Assembly: GCF_000316625.1 (NCBI RefSeq)
Contig: NC_019676.1
Coordinates: 3,676,501-3,740,500 of the forward strand
Length of the DNA: 64,000 bases
Source of the DNA: Nostoc sp. PCC 7107
Lineage (GTDB): Bacteria; Cyanobacteriota; Cyanobacteriia; Cyanobacteriales; Nostocaceae
Direction of reading: 5' to 3'
Part shown: positions 1 through 9,012 of the stretch, piece by piece
How positions within the stretch are numbered: the first letter of the stretch is position 1
Layout: every line of letters starts with the position of its first letter
The notes under the pieces: generated by a model
Seen by the model: only the letters and a program-made list of their open reading frames with translations
Databases searched by the model: none
What the model was told of the DNA's origin: nothing
Position numbers and translations under genes: made by a program

Positions 1-196
1 CAATGTGATCTACTGTAGCTACGGTGCGTTGGGGAAACAGTACCTTCAGACCTCGTTCGCGCAACATCGCAAAGGCTTGGGGACTGGTAACTTCATGAAT
101 TAGATGCAGGCCGATAAATAGTTGCGTCAGCCCTGAAGGAAGTGTACCAACGGTGTGTAAGTCCCAAACTTTATCAAACAGGGTGCCTTTGCTCAT
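1..196 (-). CDS. leuC: 3-isopropylmalate dehydratase large subunit, 5' part only
   Basis: The minus-strand frame begins with ATG at 196 and runs off the left edge after 65 codons without a stop. The visible protein begins [16 protein letters not shown] and continues with [17 protein letters not shown] and a TVDH segment, the conserved N-terminus of LeuC-type aconitase-fold dehydratases. The family isomerises 2-isopropylmalate to 3-isopropylmalate in leucine synthesis, uses a 4Fe-4S cluster and pairs with LeuD. Cluster cysteines lie beyond the window. The 180 bp upstream of the start hold no other gene. Confidence 0.93.
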   Translation of the reverse strand, partial: MSKGTLFDKVWDLHTVGTLPSGLTQLFIGLHLIHEVTSPQAFAMLRERGLKVLFPQRTVATVDHI

Positions 197-377
197 AGGT
201 CAATCGTTATTTAACGAGTCAGGATTTTTATCGTATCAAAAAAGCACCAGACTTTTGTGACTTTTATTGTATTCATGATAGGGCGTAAGTCGGGAGAAAT
301 ACACCAAACTCAGTTATGAAACGTAAATAGGCGAGAAAACTTTACCCATGACCAATAACAAATGACAGCCCTCAGCC

Positions 378-809
378 TCAACTAAACATCTGGCATGATT
401 TTCGATTTACCACAAAGATATTACGATTAAGCTCTCCAAATCGTTCATAGATAAATTTATCAACGCTTTGCATAGTTAAGTAAATTCCCAAACCTCCTGC
501 TAATCTTCGTTCTAAAGGCTGACAAAAATTATCTGGGGCTGATTGTTGAGTGGGATCGAAGCGATCGCCACTATCTTCCAAAAAAATTTTTAAACATTCC
601 TCTTCCAAATGCGCTTGCACATTCAAACAACCAGGAAATGTGGCTTTTCCATAACCATAGATAATAGTATTAGTAGCAATTTCATCTACTGCTAGGCGTA
701 AGTTGTAAGACGTTTTTTTATCCAACCCCGCGACTGCTGCTGCTGTCATGACATATTCGGCGATCGCGGTTAATGATTCGAGTGTTCCAGGTACAATCAA
801 AGGTTCCAT
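378..809 (-). CDS. RsbW-like anti-sigma regulatory kinase (HATPase) of the icfG-type cluster
   Basis: A 143-residue GHKL-fold protein of the size usual for RsbW/SpoIIAB kinases. The N-box is in DEIATNTIIYGY (about residues 42-53), the G1 box in EDSGDRFDP and the G2 box in GGLGIYL. Family members phosphorylate a serine on a STAS antagonist and release or bind a partner accordingly. It lies 45 bp downstream of a STAS gene, in the order antagonist then kinase usual for partner-switching operons, and probably corresponds to Slr1861 of Synechocystis. No sigma-factor gene is in the cluster, so its final target is not visible. The specific target (sigma factor or enzyme) is unknown. Confidence 0.85.
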   Translation of the reverse strand: MEPLIVPGTLESLTAIAEYVMTAAAVAGLDKKTSYNLRLAVDEIATNTIIYGYGKATFPGCLNVQAHLEEECLKIFLEDSGDRFDPTQQSAPDNFCQPLERRLAGGLGIYLTMQSVDKFIYERFGELNRNIFVVNRKSCQMFS

Positions 810-854
810 AGTTATGCCGATATGTTAGTGAACAACACGATTTGATACCTGTTC

Positions 855-1193
855 TTAGCTTGAAAATACTTGCTCTTCAACATATTCATCTAGAAGAATC
901 ACACCTTGATTGCATCCTGTCTTATTCAAAGTGTCAATTACTTGTTCTTGTAGTCCCACCATACAGATATCAACGTTTGCTCCCATTTTTTGTTTAGCAA
1001 AAATCAGCACTCGCAAACCAGCGCTGGACATATAATCCAATTTCTGCATCATCAGAACTAACTTGTCGGGATTGACTGCCACAGTTTTCTCTATTTCCTT
1101 CTGGAAAAGTGGTGCAGAATTGGCATCTAACTCTCCTAAGAGAGTGATTATGGCGGTACGTTGGTTAATTTTCAGTGTAGTGTGGAATGACAT
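855..1193 (-). CDS. STAS-domain anti-sigma factor antagonist (RsbV-like)
   Basis: 112 residues forming a single STAS domain. The phosphorylatable serine lies in the motif YMSSAGLRVL, about residues 54-63. The start at 1193 is supported by an AGGAG ribosome site about 5 nt upstream. In partner switching the unphosphorylated STAS protein binds the HATPase kinase; kinase phosphorylation and PP2C dephosphorylation set the state. It sits between glgX and the kinase gene and is probably the Slr1859 counterpart by position in the cluster; a second STAS protein is encoded at 5284-5616. Confidence 0.87.
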   Translation of the reverse strand: MSFHTTLKINQRTAIITLLGELDANSAPLFQKEIEKTVAVNPDKLVLMMQKLDYMSSAGLRVLIFAKQKMGANVDICMVGLQEQVIDTLNKTGCNQGVILLDEYVEEQVFSS

Positions 1194-1242
1194 AATTTCT
1201 CCTATTTTATTGAGAATAAAAGCGTTAATTCTTGATTACTCA

Positions 1243-3363
1243 TTACTTGCCTATTAAAATAACCACAGAGCGATCGCTTACAAGTAATCCTTGCTGATTC
1301 GTCAAAATCGGCTCGGTGCCAATTTCCCAACAATCCTCTGGGTAAATAGCACTAGTATTAGCAAAGATATGCCACTTCATTTCTGTCGGCAATTCTGGGA
1401 CTTCAAACCAGCATGTCTGCCAACTCATATTCATAGCTACATAAATGTAGTTATCTAATAGCTTTCCTTGTTGAATATATTTACTAAACAGCATCAATGC
1501 AAGAATCCGACTCTGATCTGACCAATCAGCATTCCAAGCTTGAGTTCCATGCCAGCTAATGTCGGTACAGTCAGTAATTAAACAGTTTTGATTTTGGAAG
1601 TGGTAGCGATTTCGCAGCACAGGATAAAGTTTGCGAAAAGCAATACAATTTTGAAAAAATCGCCACAAATCTCGATTGGTTTCTAATAATTGCCAATCCA
1701 ACCAATTTAGTTCATTATCATGACAATAAGTATTATTGTTGCCATTTTGGGTGCGTCCCATTTCATCACCCATCAAAATCATGGGTATACCCTGGCTAAC
1801 CATCAACATTGCTACAGCATTTTTAATTTGCCGTTTTCGCAAAGCATTAATAGCTGAATCATCGGTATAGCCTTCCCAACCACAGTTCCAACTGTAGTTA
1901 TCATTGCTACCATCATTGTTATTTTCATTGTTAGCTTCGTTATGCTTGTCATTGTAGGAAACCAAATCCATCAAGGTAAACCCATCATGGCAAGTAATAA
2001 AATTAATAGATGTCGCCGGATTGCGACCTTCCCAAGCATAAAGATCAGGTGAACCTTGTAGCCTTTGGGCTATTTCACCTACTTGTCCCGCCTCACCTTT
2101 GAGGAATTGGCGAATACAGTCACGATATTTGCCGTTCCATTCTGCCCAGCGACCAAAAGCAGGGAAAGAGCCGACCTGATAAAGGCCACCTGCATCCCAA
2201 GCTTCAGCAATGAGTTTACACTTACCTAAAATCGGGTCAAAGGCCAGTGTTTCTAACAATGGTGGATTTTTCAACGGCGCACCCCCAGGATCACGCCCTA
2301 AAATCGATGCCAAATCAAAGCGGAAACCATCAATGTGATATTCCGCCACCCAGTACCGCAGACAATCTAAAACAACATTGCGAACAATTGGATTGTTACA
2401 GTTTAATGTATTACCACAACCTGAGAAGTTATAGTAATACCCATCCGGGGTAAGCATATAGTAAGTTTTATTGTCAATACCGCGAAACGAAATATAAGGG
2501 CCGCGATCGTTTCCTTCCGCAGTATGGTTAAAAACAACATCGAGAATTACTTCAATACCATTTTTGTGTAACTCCTTAATGAGAGCTTTGAGTTCATCAA
2601 CCTGCATCCCAAATTTACCTGTAGCTGCATAACCAGCCTTGGGAGCAAAAAAGCCAACGGTACTGTAACCCCAATAATTGAACAGTCTCTCTCCTGTTTG
2701 GGGATGAATGCGGCTGTTTTCAAACTCATCAAATTCATAAATAGGCATCAGTTCAATAGCATTGACACCTAGCTGTTTTAGGTAGGGAATTTTTTCGCAG
2801 ATCCCGGCAAACGTTCCTGGATGCTTGACCCCGGAGGAAGAATGACGAGTAAAACTGCGGACGTGCATTTCATAAATAATCAGATCCTCTGAGGGAATTT
2901 CTAGAGGATGGTCATCTTCCCAATCAAAATCATCAACCACAATCCTGGCACGATGCTGGTACTTGTCATGCCAATTTGGTGTTTCTCCCCAGACATCTCG
3001 GCCGCCGATGACTTTTGCGTAAGGATCACAGAGGATTTTTGTTTGATCAAACCAGTGACCTTCTGAAGGATTAAACAAACCATCCATCCTGTAGCCGTAT
3101 TCGATATTTTCATAATCTAAATCAAATACCACCATACAGTAGACATAACCTATGCGAAATTCCTTTGAAAAGGGAATTTCGATCATTGGTTCCAGTTCAT
3201 ACTTTTTAAACAACACTAAAGTACAAGATTTAGCATGACTGGAAAAAATCGAAAAGTTCACACCTCCTGGTACTAAAGTGGCACCAAAAGGAAATGGTCG
3301 TCCACGTTGCAACTTAAAATTAGCGTAAGTATGAGTTGGATGTGTGTCGATTCGCAATTTCAT
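1243..3363 (-). CDS. glgX: Glycogen debranching enzyme (isoamylase type, GH13)
   Basis: About 706 residues. An N-terminal CBM48-like segment (RPFPFGATLVPGGVNFSIFS) precedes a GH13 barrel. The nucleophile Asp lies in GFRFDLASILGRD, the acid Glu in LIAEAWDAGG, and the transition-state Asp in FITCHDGFTLMDLVSYNDKHN; these match GlgX/TreX alpha-1,6-glucosidases. The frame also has a TTG at 3387, but the ATG at 3363 (MKLRIDTHP) fits better and is preferred. It acts in the cytoplasm trimming glycogen branches. It is embedded between partner-switching genes, as glgX is in the icfG cluster of Synechocystis, which suggests co-regulation of glycogen use with that signalling module. Confidence 0.93.
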   Translation of the reverse strand: MKLRIDTHPTHTYANFKLQRGRPFPFGATLVPGGVNFSIFSSHAKSCTLVLFKKYELEPMIEIPFSKEFRIGYVYCMVVFDLDYENIEYGYRMDGLFNPSEGHWFDQTKILCDPYAKVIGGRDVWGETPNWHDKYQHRARIVVDDFDWEDDHPLEIPSEDLIIYEMHVRSFTRHSSSGVKHPGTFAGICEKIPYLKQLGVNAIELMPIYEFDEFENSRIHPQTGERLFNYWGYSTVGFFAPKAGYAATGKFGMQVDELKALIKELHKNGIEVILDVVFNHTAEGNDRGPYISFRGIDNKTYYMLTPDGYYYNFSGCGNTLNCNNPIVRNVVLDCLRYWVAEYHIDGFRFDLASILGRDPGGAPLKNPPLLETLAFDPILGKCKLIAEAWDAGGLYQVGSFPAFGRWAEWNGKYRDCIRQFLKGEAGQVGEIAQRLQGSPDLYAWEGRNPATSINFITCHDGFTLMDLVSYNDKHNEANNENNNDGSNDNYSWNCGWEGYTDDSAINALRKRQIKNAVAMLMVSQGIPMILMGDEMGRTQNGNNNTYCHDNELNWLDWQLLETNRDLWRFFQNCIAFRKLYPVLRNRYHFQNQNCLITDCTDISWHGTQAWNADWSDQSRILALMLFSKYIQQGKLLDNYIYVAMNMSWQTCWFEVPELPTEMKWHIFANTSAIYPEDCWEIGTEPILTNQQGLLVSDRSVVILIGK

Positions 3364-3442
3364 AGAAGTAAATGTATATGAGAACAAAGAGAAATAGTAC
3401 AGAGAATGCAGGGGTGAGGATGAATCACCCTGAACTCACTAC

Positions 3443-4813
3443 TTAACTAGGCGGCGCTAGTTGGTGTACAGCTAAAATCGTGATGTCATCAAACGGTTCT
3501 GCTTCTGATATGTGACACTCTAGTTGCTTTTTGATTCGGTCTACAAGGGCTATAGCATTAGGGGCGGGTTCTTCCAGCAGGGATAACAATCGTTTCTCGG
3601 TGAAGAAATCACCTTTGGGAGAGCGAGCATCAGGAACCCCATCGGAGTAACCAAGGATGATATCGCCTGGTTCAATTTGGATTTGCTGTTCTTGAAAGTG
3701 GACGTTATACGTTGGCCCTACACAAGGCCCTGTTGGGTGGAGTCGCTGTCTAACACCAGATGAACGCAGAATAATTGGTGGTTCATGCCCTGCATTCACA
3801 TAGGTCAATAAACCTGTGGATGGATTAAGAACACCAAAAAAGATGGTGGCAAACATACATAACTCGCTGTGATTTTGGGCTATATAATTGTTAGTTAAAA
3901 TCACAGCTTGAGTGGGACTAATGTTGGCATTGCTAAAGGTTTGCTCAGAAAAAATTCTCAGTAAACTGCGGAACAAACCCATAAACAGTGCGGCTCCAAC
4001 TCCTTTATCGCAAACATCACCAATGACTAATCCAATACTGCCATCAGGAAATAAGAAAGTATCGTAAAAATCGCCACCTAGTTGACGGGCAGGTTGGAAA
4101 AAAGAGGCGAATTCCCATCCTGTCAAACCTGGCACTGGTTGGGGGAGAAAATTTTGCTGTATCTGCCGACCTTGTTCTAGATCAAGTTTGAGTGCTTGCG
4201 AATAAGTTTCTAGCTGACCATAAAATCGCGCATAGTCTATAGCTAAAGCGATTTGTTTAGCCATCATTTCCATGATGCTAACTGATGTTGTATTAAAGAA
4301 CTCTGCTTGGGAGTGCATCAAGGTCAATACAGCGAGTAATTGCCCATGTTTGAAAATTGGCACACTTAGGACTGAGCGAGCAAATGGAGGACACTCAGGC
4401 AGAATTTTTAAACGTTTATATGGAAAGGTATCGGGAATGGCTGTTACCACAGGGTGATTGACGACCCAGGTAAAATATTCTTGCTCAAGAACCCGATGAA
4501 TTAAATTTTGTTGTTCTAATGAATCTAAATAAAGATGTTTGAAGATTTTATTTTTAATAACACTATGCTCATTGAATAATACAAGGTAGCTGCTCTCAGC
4601 GCCTGTCACCTGAATGGAGATATCAACAACTTGCTCTAAAGTTACATTGAGAACGTGTTCTAATTCTGGAGTTTCAGCCATTTCAATGAGCTTTTCTAGC
4701 ATTTGTGTTTGGGCATCAAGTGCTATTTTGGCAATTTTCAGTTCGCTGATTTCTTGCTGCATCAGTGCTAATTGGCTGATGATTTCTTCTGTTGATTTTT
4801 GTTGAACTTGCAT
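3443..4813 (-). CDS. icfG: GAF-PP2C (SpoIIE/RsbU-type) serine phosphatase, IcfG-like
   Basis: 456 residues: a short N-terminal coiled coil (about 1-45), a GAF domain (about 50-195), a linker helix, and a SpoIIE-type PP2C domain (about 220-450). Metal-ligand motifs are visible as QLGGDFYD, LVIGDVCDKGVGAALFMG, VNAGHEPP and GYSDGVPDARSP. The family dephosphorylates STAS antagonists, and GAF domains sense small ligands or redox. Together with the neighbouring STAS and kinase genes this is the phosphatase arm of the partner switch and the likely counterpart of Synechocystis IcfG (Slr1860), known for linking inorganic carbon and glucose metabolism. The symbol rests on cluster content and architecture. 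Confidence 0.85.
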   Translation of the reverse strand: MQVQQKSTEEIISQLALMQQEISELKIAKIALDAQTQMLEKLIEMAETPELEHVLNVTLEQVVDISIQVTGAESSYLVLFNEHSVIKNKIFKHLYLDSLEQQNLIHRVLEQEYFTWVVNHPVVTAIPDTFPYKRLKILPECPPFARSVLSVPIFKHGQLLAVLTLMHSQAEFFNTTSVSIMEMMAKQIALAIDYARFYGQLETYSQALKLDLEQGRQIQQNFLPQPVPGLTGWEFASFFQPARQLGGDFYDTFLFPDGSIGLVIGDVCDKGVGAALFMGLFRSLLRIFSEQTFSNANISPTQAVILTNNYIAQNHSELCMFATIFFGVLNPSTGLLTYVNAGHEPPIILRSSGVRQRLHPTGPCVGPTYNVHFQEQQIQIEPGDIILGYSDGVPDARSPKGDFFTEKRLLSLLEEPAPNAIALVDRIKKQLECHISEAEPFDDITILAVHQLAPPS

Positions 4814-5115
4814 AGTTATTCAGTTTTCCCAAAATCTCTAGGTAAAATGATGAGGTGCTGCGGTGAAATAGTTAGTCTGTGTGTGGTAGTGTAAAGGGAA
4901 TTAATAATCAACTCAAGTTAGTTAAAAGACTTGGATATAGCTTTCGTAATTTTATTAATTTTAGATTACACAATTGACTAACTTGGCACATTTCTGTTAC
5001 TTTTTCGCAAAAGTGCCTGAAGCACGAAATTGTTTAGTTGTTAACTTACAGATGTTGTAAATAATTTGTCTGAATGGATTCTTTAATTATCCGACATAGT
5101 AATAGACTCAGATGC

Positions 5116-5226
5116 TATAGCGATTTCCGGTCAAGTGAGGTACAGAACTAACGTTTTTGAACACAGAGGGTTGCCTAATTTTATTAGCAATGTATTTAGT
5201 ACTTCAGCAGATTAGGAAATGCTATA
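5116..5226. repeat. MITE-like element, short copy
   Basis: A 111-bp segment with imperfect terminal inverted repeats: it starts TATAGCGATTTCC and ends GGAAATGCTATA. Internal blocks GGTCAAGTGAGGTACAGAAC and TTGCCTAATTTTATTAGCAA recur in inverted orientation at 57446-57672, where the element is about twice as long. No protein is encoded. It lies in the otherwise empty 470-bp interval 4814-5283 between two icfG-cluster genes; I see nothing else in that interval apart from AT-rich sequence. Confidence 0.8.
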
Positions 5227-5283
5227 AGTAAATTCGCAAAATAGCTAATTATATCGCCATAAATTTTGCTAATTTTGTTAAGA

Positions 5284-5616
5284 TTAATTCAGCGCAGCTA
5301 GTCCTGACTCTAAATTTTCACTAGTTGCAAAAAAGTTGAGAAATCCAGTGACAACCATAGTATCCCGAATTTCTTCAGAAAGTCCTACTAAGACAAGCTG
5401 TCCGTCTTTAGCAGTTACTTGTCGATACAAAAACAACAGTAATCTTAAGCCTGCACTAGACATATAAGGAACTTTGTCCATCTTGAGGAGAAGCTTAGTT
5501 CGAGTTTGAGCTAACGGAATGATTTTTGTTTGTACAGTTGGTGCTGTTTTTGCATCTACTTCACCTGTGATATCGATAACTGTCACATCTCCAACGGTAT
5601 TGATATTGATATCCAT
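5284..5616 (-). CDS. STAS-domain anti-sigma factor antagonist (second copy)
   Basis: 110 residues, one STAS domain, with the phosphoacceptor serine in YMSSAGLRLLLF (about residues 51-62). An AAGGAT ribosome site precedes the ATG. It shares the SSAGLR core with the STAS protein at 855-1193 but differs elsewhere, so the two are paralogues rather than a recent duplication. It lies directly downstream of the AGE-family gene, as Slr1856 does after Slr1855 in Synechocystis. Expected role: a second substrate of the kinase/phosphatase pair. Confidence 0.87.
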   Translation of the reverse strand: MDININTVGDVTVIDITGEVDAKTAPTVQTKIIPLAQTRTKLLLKMDKVPYMSSAGLRLLLFLYRQVTAKDGQLVLVGLSEEIRDTMVVTGFLNFFATSENLESGLAALN

Positions 5617-5773
5617 AAATTTATCCTTACTTAAAAACTAAGTTTTTTGGTTATAAGTCATGGGAATTAAAGGAAATCGAAAATTAACCGTGACTAAATA
5701 TTAGTGGAATGCTAGAAGTCTTCAAATGAATATGTGGGTTTGATCTCAAATCCAAAATCCGAGATTGATTGAC

Positions 5774-7600
5774 TTATTGAGGGCTAATTTGCACTTTAAT
5801 TTTTACTCTTGTGTGTGTATCTGGTAGTTTTACTGTCAAGGTATGAGCATCGAAGTTGAAGTAAGGTTCGCCATCGATTTCACAGGTAGTAATCTTGATA
5901 CTTCCTGGAGGTAAGATATCTGGTGAGACTCGTAAGATGCGATCGCCAAATCCTCCGGGTAAGGGACAAAAGTAAAGATTCATTGGCTGTTTAGCAATCA
6001 ACAAATTGGTGTAAACTGCCGCTAAGTAGCATAGTTCGGTGGAGTGATAAGCACTCATGGAGTGGCTACCTTTAAATCTTTCGGTTCCCATCAAAAATGG
6101 GACACCGCTTGCTAGGGTGTTAAAGAAAATTCCCCCGTCATCATGGTCGAGAAAATGGGCATTGTAAAATGCTGCTGCTTCACGGGCATGGCGCAGATAG
6201 TCAGGATTTTGAGTTATGCCGTGCAGAATAAGATAGGCTAAAATAGCTTGTTCTTGCTGCCACCAAGCTTTGCGATCGTGCCAAACTAAGCGATGTTGTT
6301 CCGCCCCTTCTTCTAAAAGTCGCTCAACAACATCATACCAGCCACCTCGTTGAGTATCACTACCGACTGCGGGCATTATATAAGCAATTTTTTCTGCCCA
6401 ACTCAGATATTCTTTTTTGGGTTTAAAGCTTTGCATCCGCATCAAGTTCCAGGCAATTTTTAAGTTATGCCCAATTACGCCTCGATTCTGCTGCCAACCC
6501 CAAGTATGATCATGGCTCCAATCTGCGTAAAATTTCTCTTGCACAAAGGGGCTATTGTCGTAATCTGGAAAATATTTCTCAATGGTGTCAAAGGTGTACT
6601 CTAGCATATCGGCATATTTCTGTTTACCAGTTGCCAACCACAAGTTAATTAAATAAGCAGGAGCATGATCACCAACTGAGTTCCAATTTTTCCGCGCCTG
6701 ATTATGACCCAGAGATACTGCACGCGGATCTAAGGTGATGGGGTCGATGTGGGAGAAATAGCCACCAAATTTAGGATCTAAGAAGAATCTGTCAAACAAG
6801 TCTATGGTCATGTCTGCATCTTGGAGAATGCGCGGATCTCCGGTGATGCGATAAGTTTGAATTGGCCCAGCCAAGGCATAGATTTGTTCGTAAGCGGGGA
6901 TTGCGTCGTAGTCGTCACCAAACTCTGAGGTGAGTAGTTTTTGCTCTCGATTTCCTGTAACTTTGATGCCGTGGTACCAGTAAATTAAATTTTCATCAGG
7001 GTCATAAAACCTCATGTGTTCACGCAGGTATTCTGTACCTTTTTCCGCACCTTCAAGAAAGCGGTCTTCTCCGGTCATGAGGTAAGCAGAAGCAAAACCA
7101 TATACTAAACGAGAAATAGTATCTGTTTCTTGTAAGTAGTCATCATCACGCTTTTTCACCCCTGTGGCTCTCAAAAAAGTCCGATAATCTTGATAATCAA
7201 TTTCATTTTGCGGATAACCAAACTGCCAATATAGGTAACTGTCAGCAATTGAACGGACTTGCTGAATCCACCAGTCCGGTTCTTCATGACGATATTGACC
7301 AGGAGCATCACCTGGAAAGACTAAGGATTTAACTTCAAATTTATAACCATCGCTTTGTGGGTAAAAAATGCCATAGGCAAAGACGTGCTGACCAGCACTG
7401 AGAAGTTCAGCCAGCCTTTGGGTCGCGTCGATGTAAGACTCACCTAAATTTTGGGTAATCCGCCCCCAGGTGGTAGGGGTAAGATATGCTTTATACTCTC
7501 GTCCATCTGATGTTTTGATGCCAAAGCTTTGTTCACTGCGATTCAAGTGTGTTACATAGCCTGCGATCGCATCAGAAAATAAAAAACTCATACGTTCCAT
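5774..7600 (-). CDS. Large N-acylglucosamine 2-epimerase (AGE)-family protein
   Basis: 608 residues, longer than typical 390-420-residue AGE enzymes. Residues about 110-555 show the (alpha/alpha)6-barrel pattern rich in aromatic motifs: WHDRKAWWQQEQAILAYLILHG, HDDGGIFFNT, DWSHDHTWGWQQNRGVIGHNLK. The first about 100 residues (IAGYVTHLNRSEQSFGIKTSDGREY) and the C-terminal about 50 residues form extra beta-rich parts. The candidate catalytic histidines are present, but substrate cannot be told from sequence. It is the counterpart of Slr1855 in the icfG cluster. A sugar epimerase or isomerase role in carbon metabolism is an inference. Confidence 0.8.
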   Translation of the reverse strand: MERMSFLFSDAIAGYVTHLNRSEQSFGIKTSDGREYKAYLTPTTWGRITQNLGESYIDATQRLAELLSAGQHVFAYGIFYPQSDGYKFEVKSLVFPGDAPGQYRHEEPDWWIQQVRSIADSYLYWQFGYPQNEIDYQDYRTFLRATGVKKRDDDYLQETDTISRLVYGFASAYLMTGEDRFLEGAEKGTEYLREHMRFYDPDENLIYWYHGIKVTGNREQKLLTSEFGDDYDAIPAYEQIYALAGPIQTYRITGDPRILQDADMTIDLFDRFFLDPKFGGYFSHIDPITLDPRAVSLGHNQARKNWNSVGDHAPAYLINLWLATGKQKYADMLEYTFDTIEKYFPDYDNSPFVQEKFYADWSHDHTWGWQQNRGVIGHNLKIAWNLMRMQSFKPKKEYLSWAEKIAYIMPAVGSDTQRGGWYDVVERLLEEGAEQHRLVWHDRKAWWQQEQAILAYLILHGITQNPDYLRHAREAAAFYNAHFLDHDDGGIFFNTLASGVPFLMGTERFKGSHSMSAYHSTELCYLAAVYTNLLIAKQPMNLYFCPLPGGFGDRILRVSPDILPPGSIKITTCEIDGEPYFNFDAHTLTVKLPDTHTRVKIKVQISPQ

Positions 7601-7691
7601 AATTGATCCCCAAAATTATTGGATAAAATGTCTAAACCACCAGTTTTTTACCCAAAATTAACTGCTAATTGTGATTTATAGGGCAGTATGG

Positions 7692-8363
7692 TTATATTTG
7701 AGCAACAATTGCCTGTCTAGGTGTCTGTTTTTCCATCTCTGCAACAAACACTTCCATAAACTGATCAACCATACCCGGATGTTTGCCTGTAATTAAATTG
7801 CCATCTATCACTAGTTCAGCAGTGCTATCACCTTCGTATATAATTTCAGCACCGGCATTTTCTACATCACATATAATGTTATGAGCGCAGGTTACTTGCC
7901 GATTTTTTAACAAGCTAGGATCAGCGCATAACAGCCATAAGCTATGACAAATCGTGCCTATTTTTAAATTTTCTGTATCCATAGCTTTTCTCAGAAAAAC
8001 AACGGCAGGCGCTTGATTTTTCTGCCCTTTTTTTACAGAAACCTGATATCTTAGGCGATCCATTGCATAAGCTCCAATACATATTACACCTTTGTAATCT
8101 GCTGGATGAATATCATTGACTTCTGTTGTAACTATGACGTGATCTTCAACTATCCCCGTATCAGGATTACTACCAAAAGTTAATTGTGGATTACCCCAAA
8201 GGTGAGAAACATACTCTACTTGATATCCCTTTTGTGGAAAATATTCGTTGAATTTCCGAAATTCTGTTTGGTCGAAATGCTCCTCAATCAGAACAGCAAT
8301 TTTGCCTTTAATTGATTCCCCGATTTTACTGTTGACTACAGCTTTAACAGTTGGCGACTTCAT
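7692..8363 (-). CDS. DJ-1/PfpI-family protein
   Basis: 223 residues with the PfpI/ThiJ class-I glutamine-amidotransferase-like fold. The nucleophile-elbow cysteine is in GTICHSLWLLC (about residues 138-148), and AHNIICDVENAGAE matches the following family segment; GKIAVLIEEHFDQTEF is the first strand-helix unit. The start has an AAGGT ribosome site. Family members act as stress-related glyoxalase/deglycase-like enzymes or chaperones; protease activity is often only nominal. It lies 23 bp from the NTF2-like gene upstream and is followed by the AGE gene, matching Slr1854 in the icfG cluster. Confidence 0.85.
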   Translation of the reverse strand: MKSPTVKAVVNSKIGESIKGKIAVLIEEHFDQTEFRKFNEYFPQKGYQVEYVSHLWGNPQLTFGSNPDTGIVEDHVIVTTEVNDIHPADYKGVICIGAYAMDRLRYQVSVKKGQKNQAPAVVFLRKAMDTENLKIGTICHSLWLLCADPSLLKNRQVTCAHNIICDVENAGAEIIYEGDSTAELVIDGNLITGKHPGMVDQFMEVFVAEMEKQTPRQAIVAQI

Positions 8364-8386
8364 ATAAATTACCTTGAATGTTCCTG

Positions 8387-8953
8387 TTAGACAGTAATCA
8401 GCTTTAACAACTCAGGTGCAGCAAATACATCACGGTAAAAAGTTAATTGCTCACTCTTGAAATAACAACCTCCTCGATGTCCACGTCTGACCCAACAAAC
8501 CATACCTTTGGCAATTGTTTCATTGGTTTCATCATCTTCACATTTCCATTCAAAGTGAACAAATTCACCCCAAAACTGCACGATTGGCCAACACATACTG
8601 ACATGAGGTTGAGCAATTAATGCCCACCAATGTTGTTCTCGCTCTTTTTGTTCTTCTAGTCCGTAAAATGGCCCATCTTGACAGAAATATACTAAGTCAT
8701 GGCGATATTCACCTGTCAAAATATCACCTCTACCTTGTCGGAGTGCCTCACAATGAGTAGGCCACCATTCTTTATTTTCCTGTTCTATTTGCTCTAGAGG
8801 ATAATCAATACTAATCTGCGGTATTGTGGCTTCTTTCATCTGGACAAATTTCTCACCTTGCTGAATTAGTTTTTGCTTGACTTCATCAGCAACTAACCCA
8901 GGACGAGAATAGTCAGCCGCTAGTTCTTTGTAGTAATTAGTCCGCTTAATCAT
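8387..8953 (-). CDS. Putative NTF2/SnoaL-like protein
   Basis: 188 residues, not firmly recognised. The central part (GRGDILTGEYRHDLVYF, REQHWWALIAQPHVSM, FWGEFVHFEWKC, GMVCWVRRGHRGGCYFKSEQ) has the aromatic-rich helix-then-sheet pattern of the NTF2/SnoaL fold, which can bind small hydrophobic ligands or act as isomerase or hydratase. The ATG has an excellent AAGGAG site six bases upstream. Its 5' end and leader are duplicated in front of the next gene upstream (see 10136-10231). Fold assignment is from pattern only. Confidence 0.55.
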   Translation of the reverse strand: MIKRTNYYKELAADYSRPGLVADEVKQKLIQQGEKFVQMKEATIPQISIDYPLEQIEQENKEWWPTHCEALRQGRGDILTGEYRHDLVYFCQDGPFYGLEEQKEREQHWWALIAQPHVSMCWPIVQFWGEFVHFEWKCEDDETNETIAKGMVCWVRRGHRGGCYFKSEQLTFYRDVFAAPELLKLITV

Positions 8954-8987
8954 TCTTTTCTCCTTAATGGTACTAGAAATATATCAA
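8892..8987 (-). repeat. Duplicated gene start, parent copy
   Basis: This 96-bp stretch covers the leader, ribosome site and first codons of the NTF2-like gene. It aligns without gaps with 10136-10231; I count about 75 of 96 identical positions by eye. The encoded starts are MIKRTNYYKELAADYSRPGLV here and VKRIYDYKELATNYSRSGLV at the other copy. Confidence 0.75.
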
Positions 8988-9012
8988 ATGGAATCTTGGC
9001 GATCGCGGCAAG

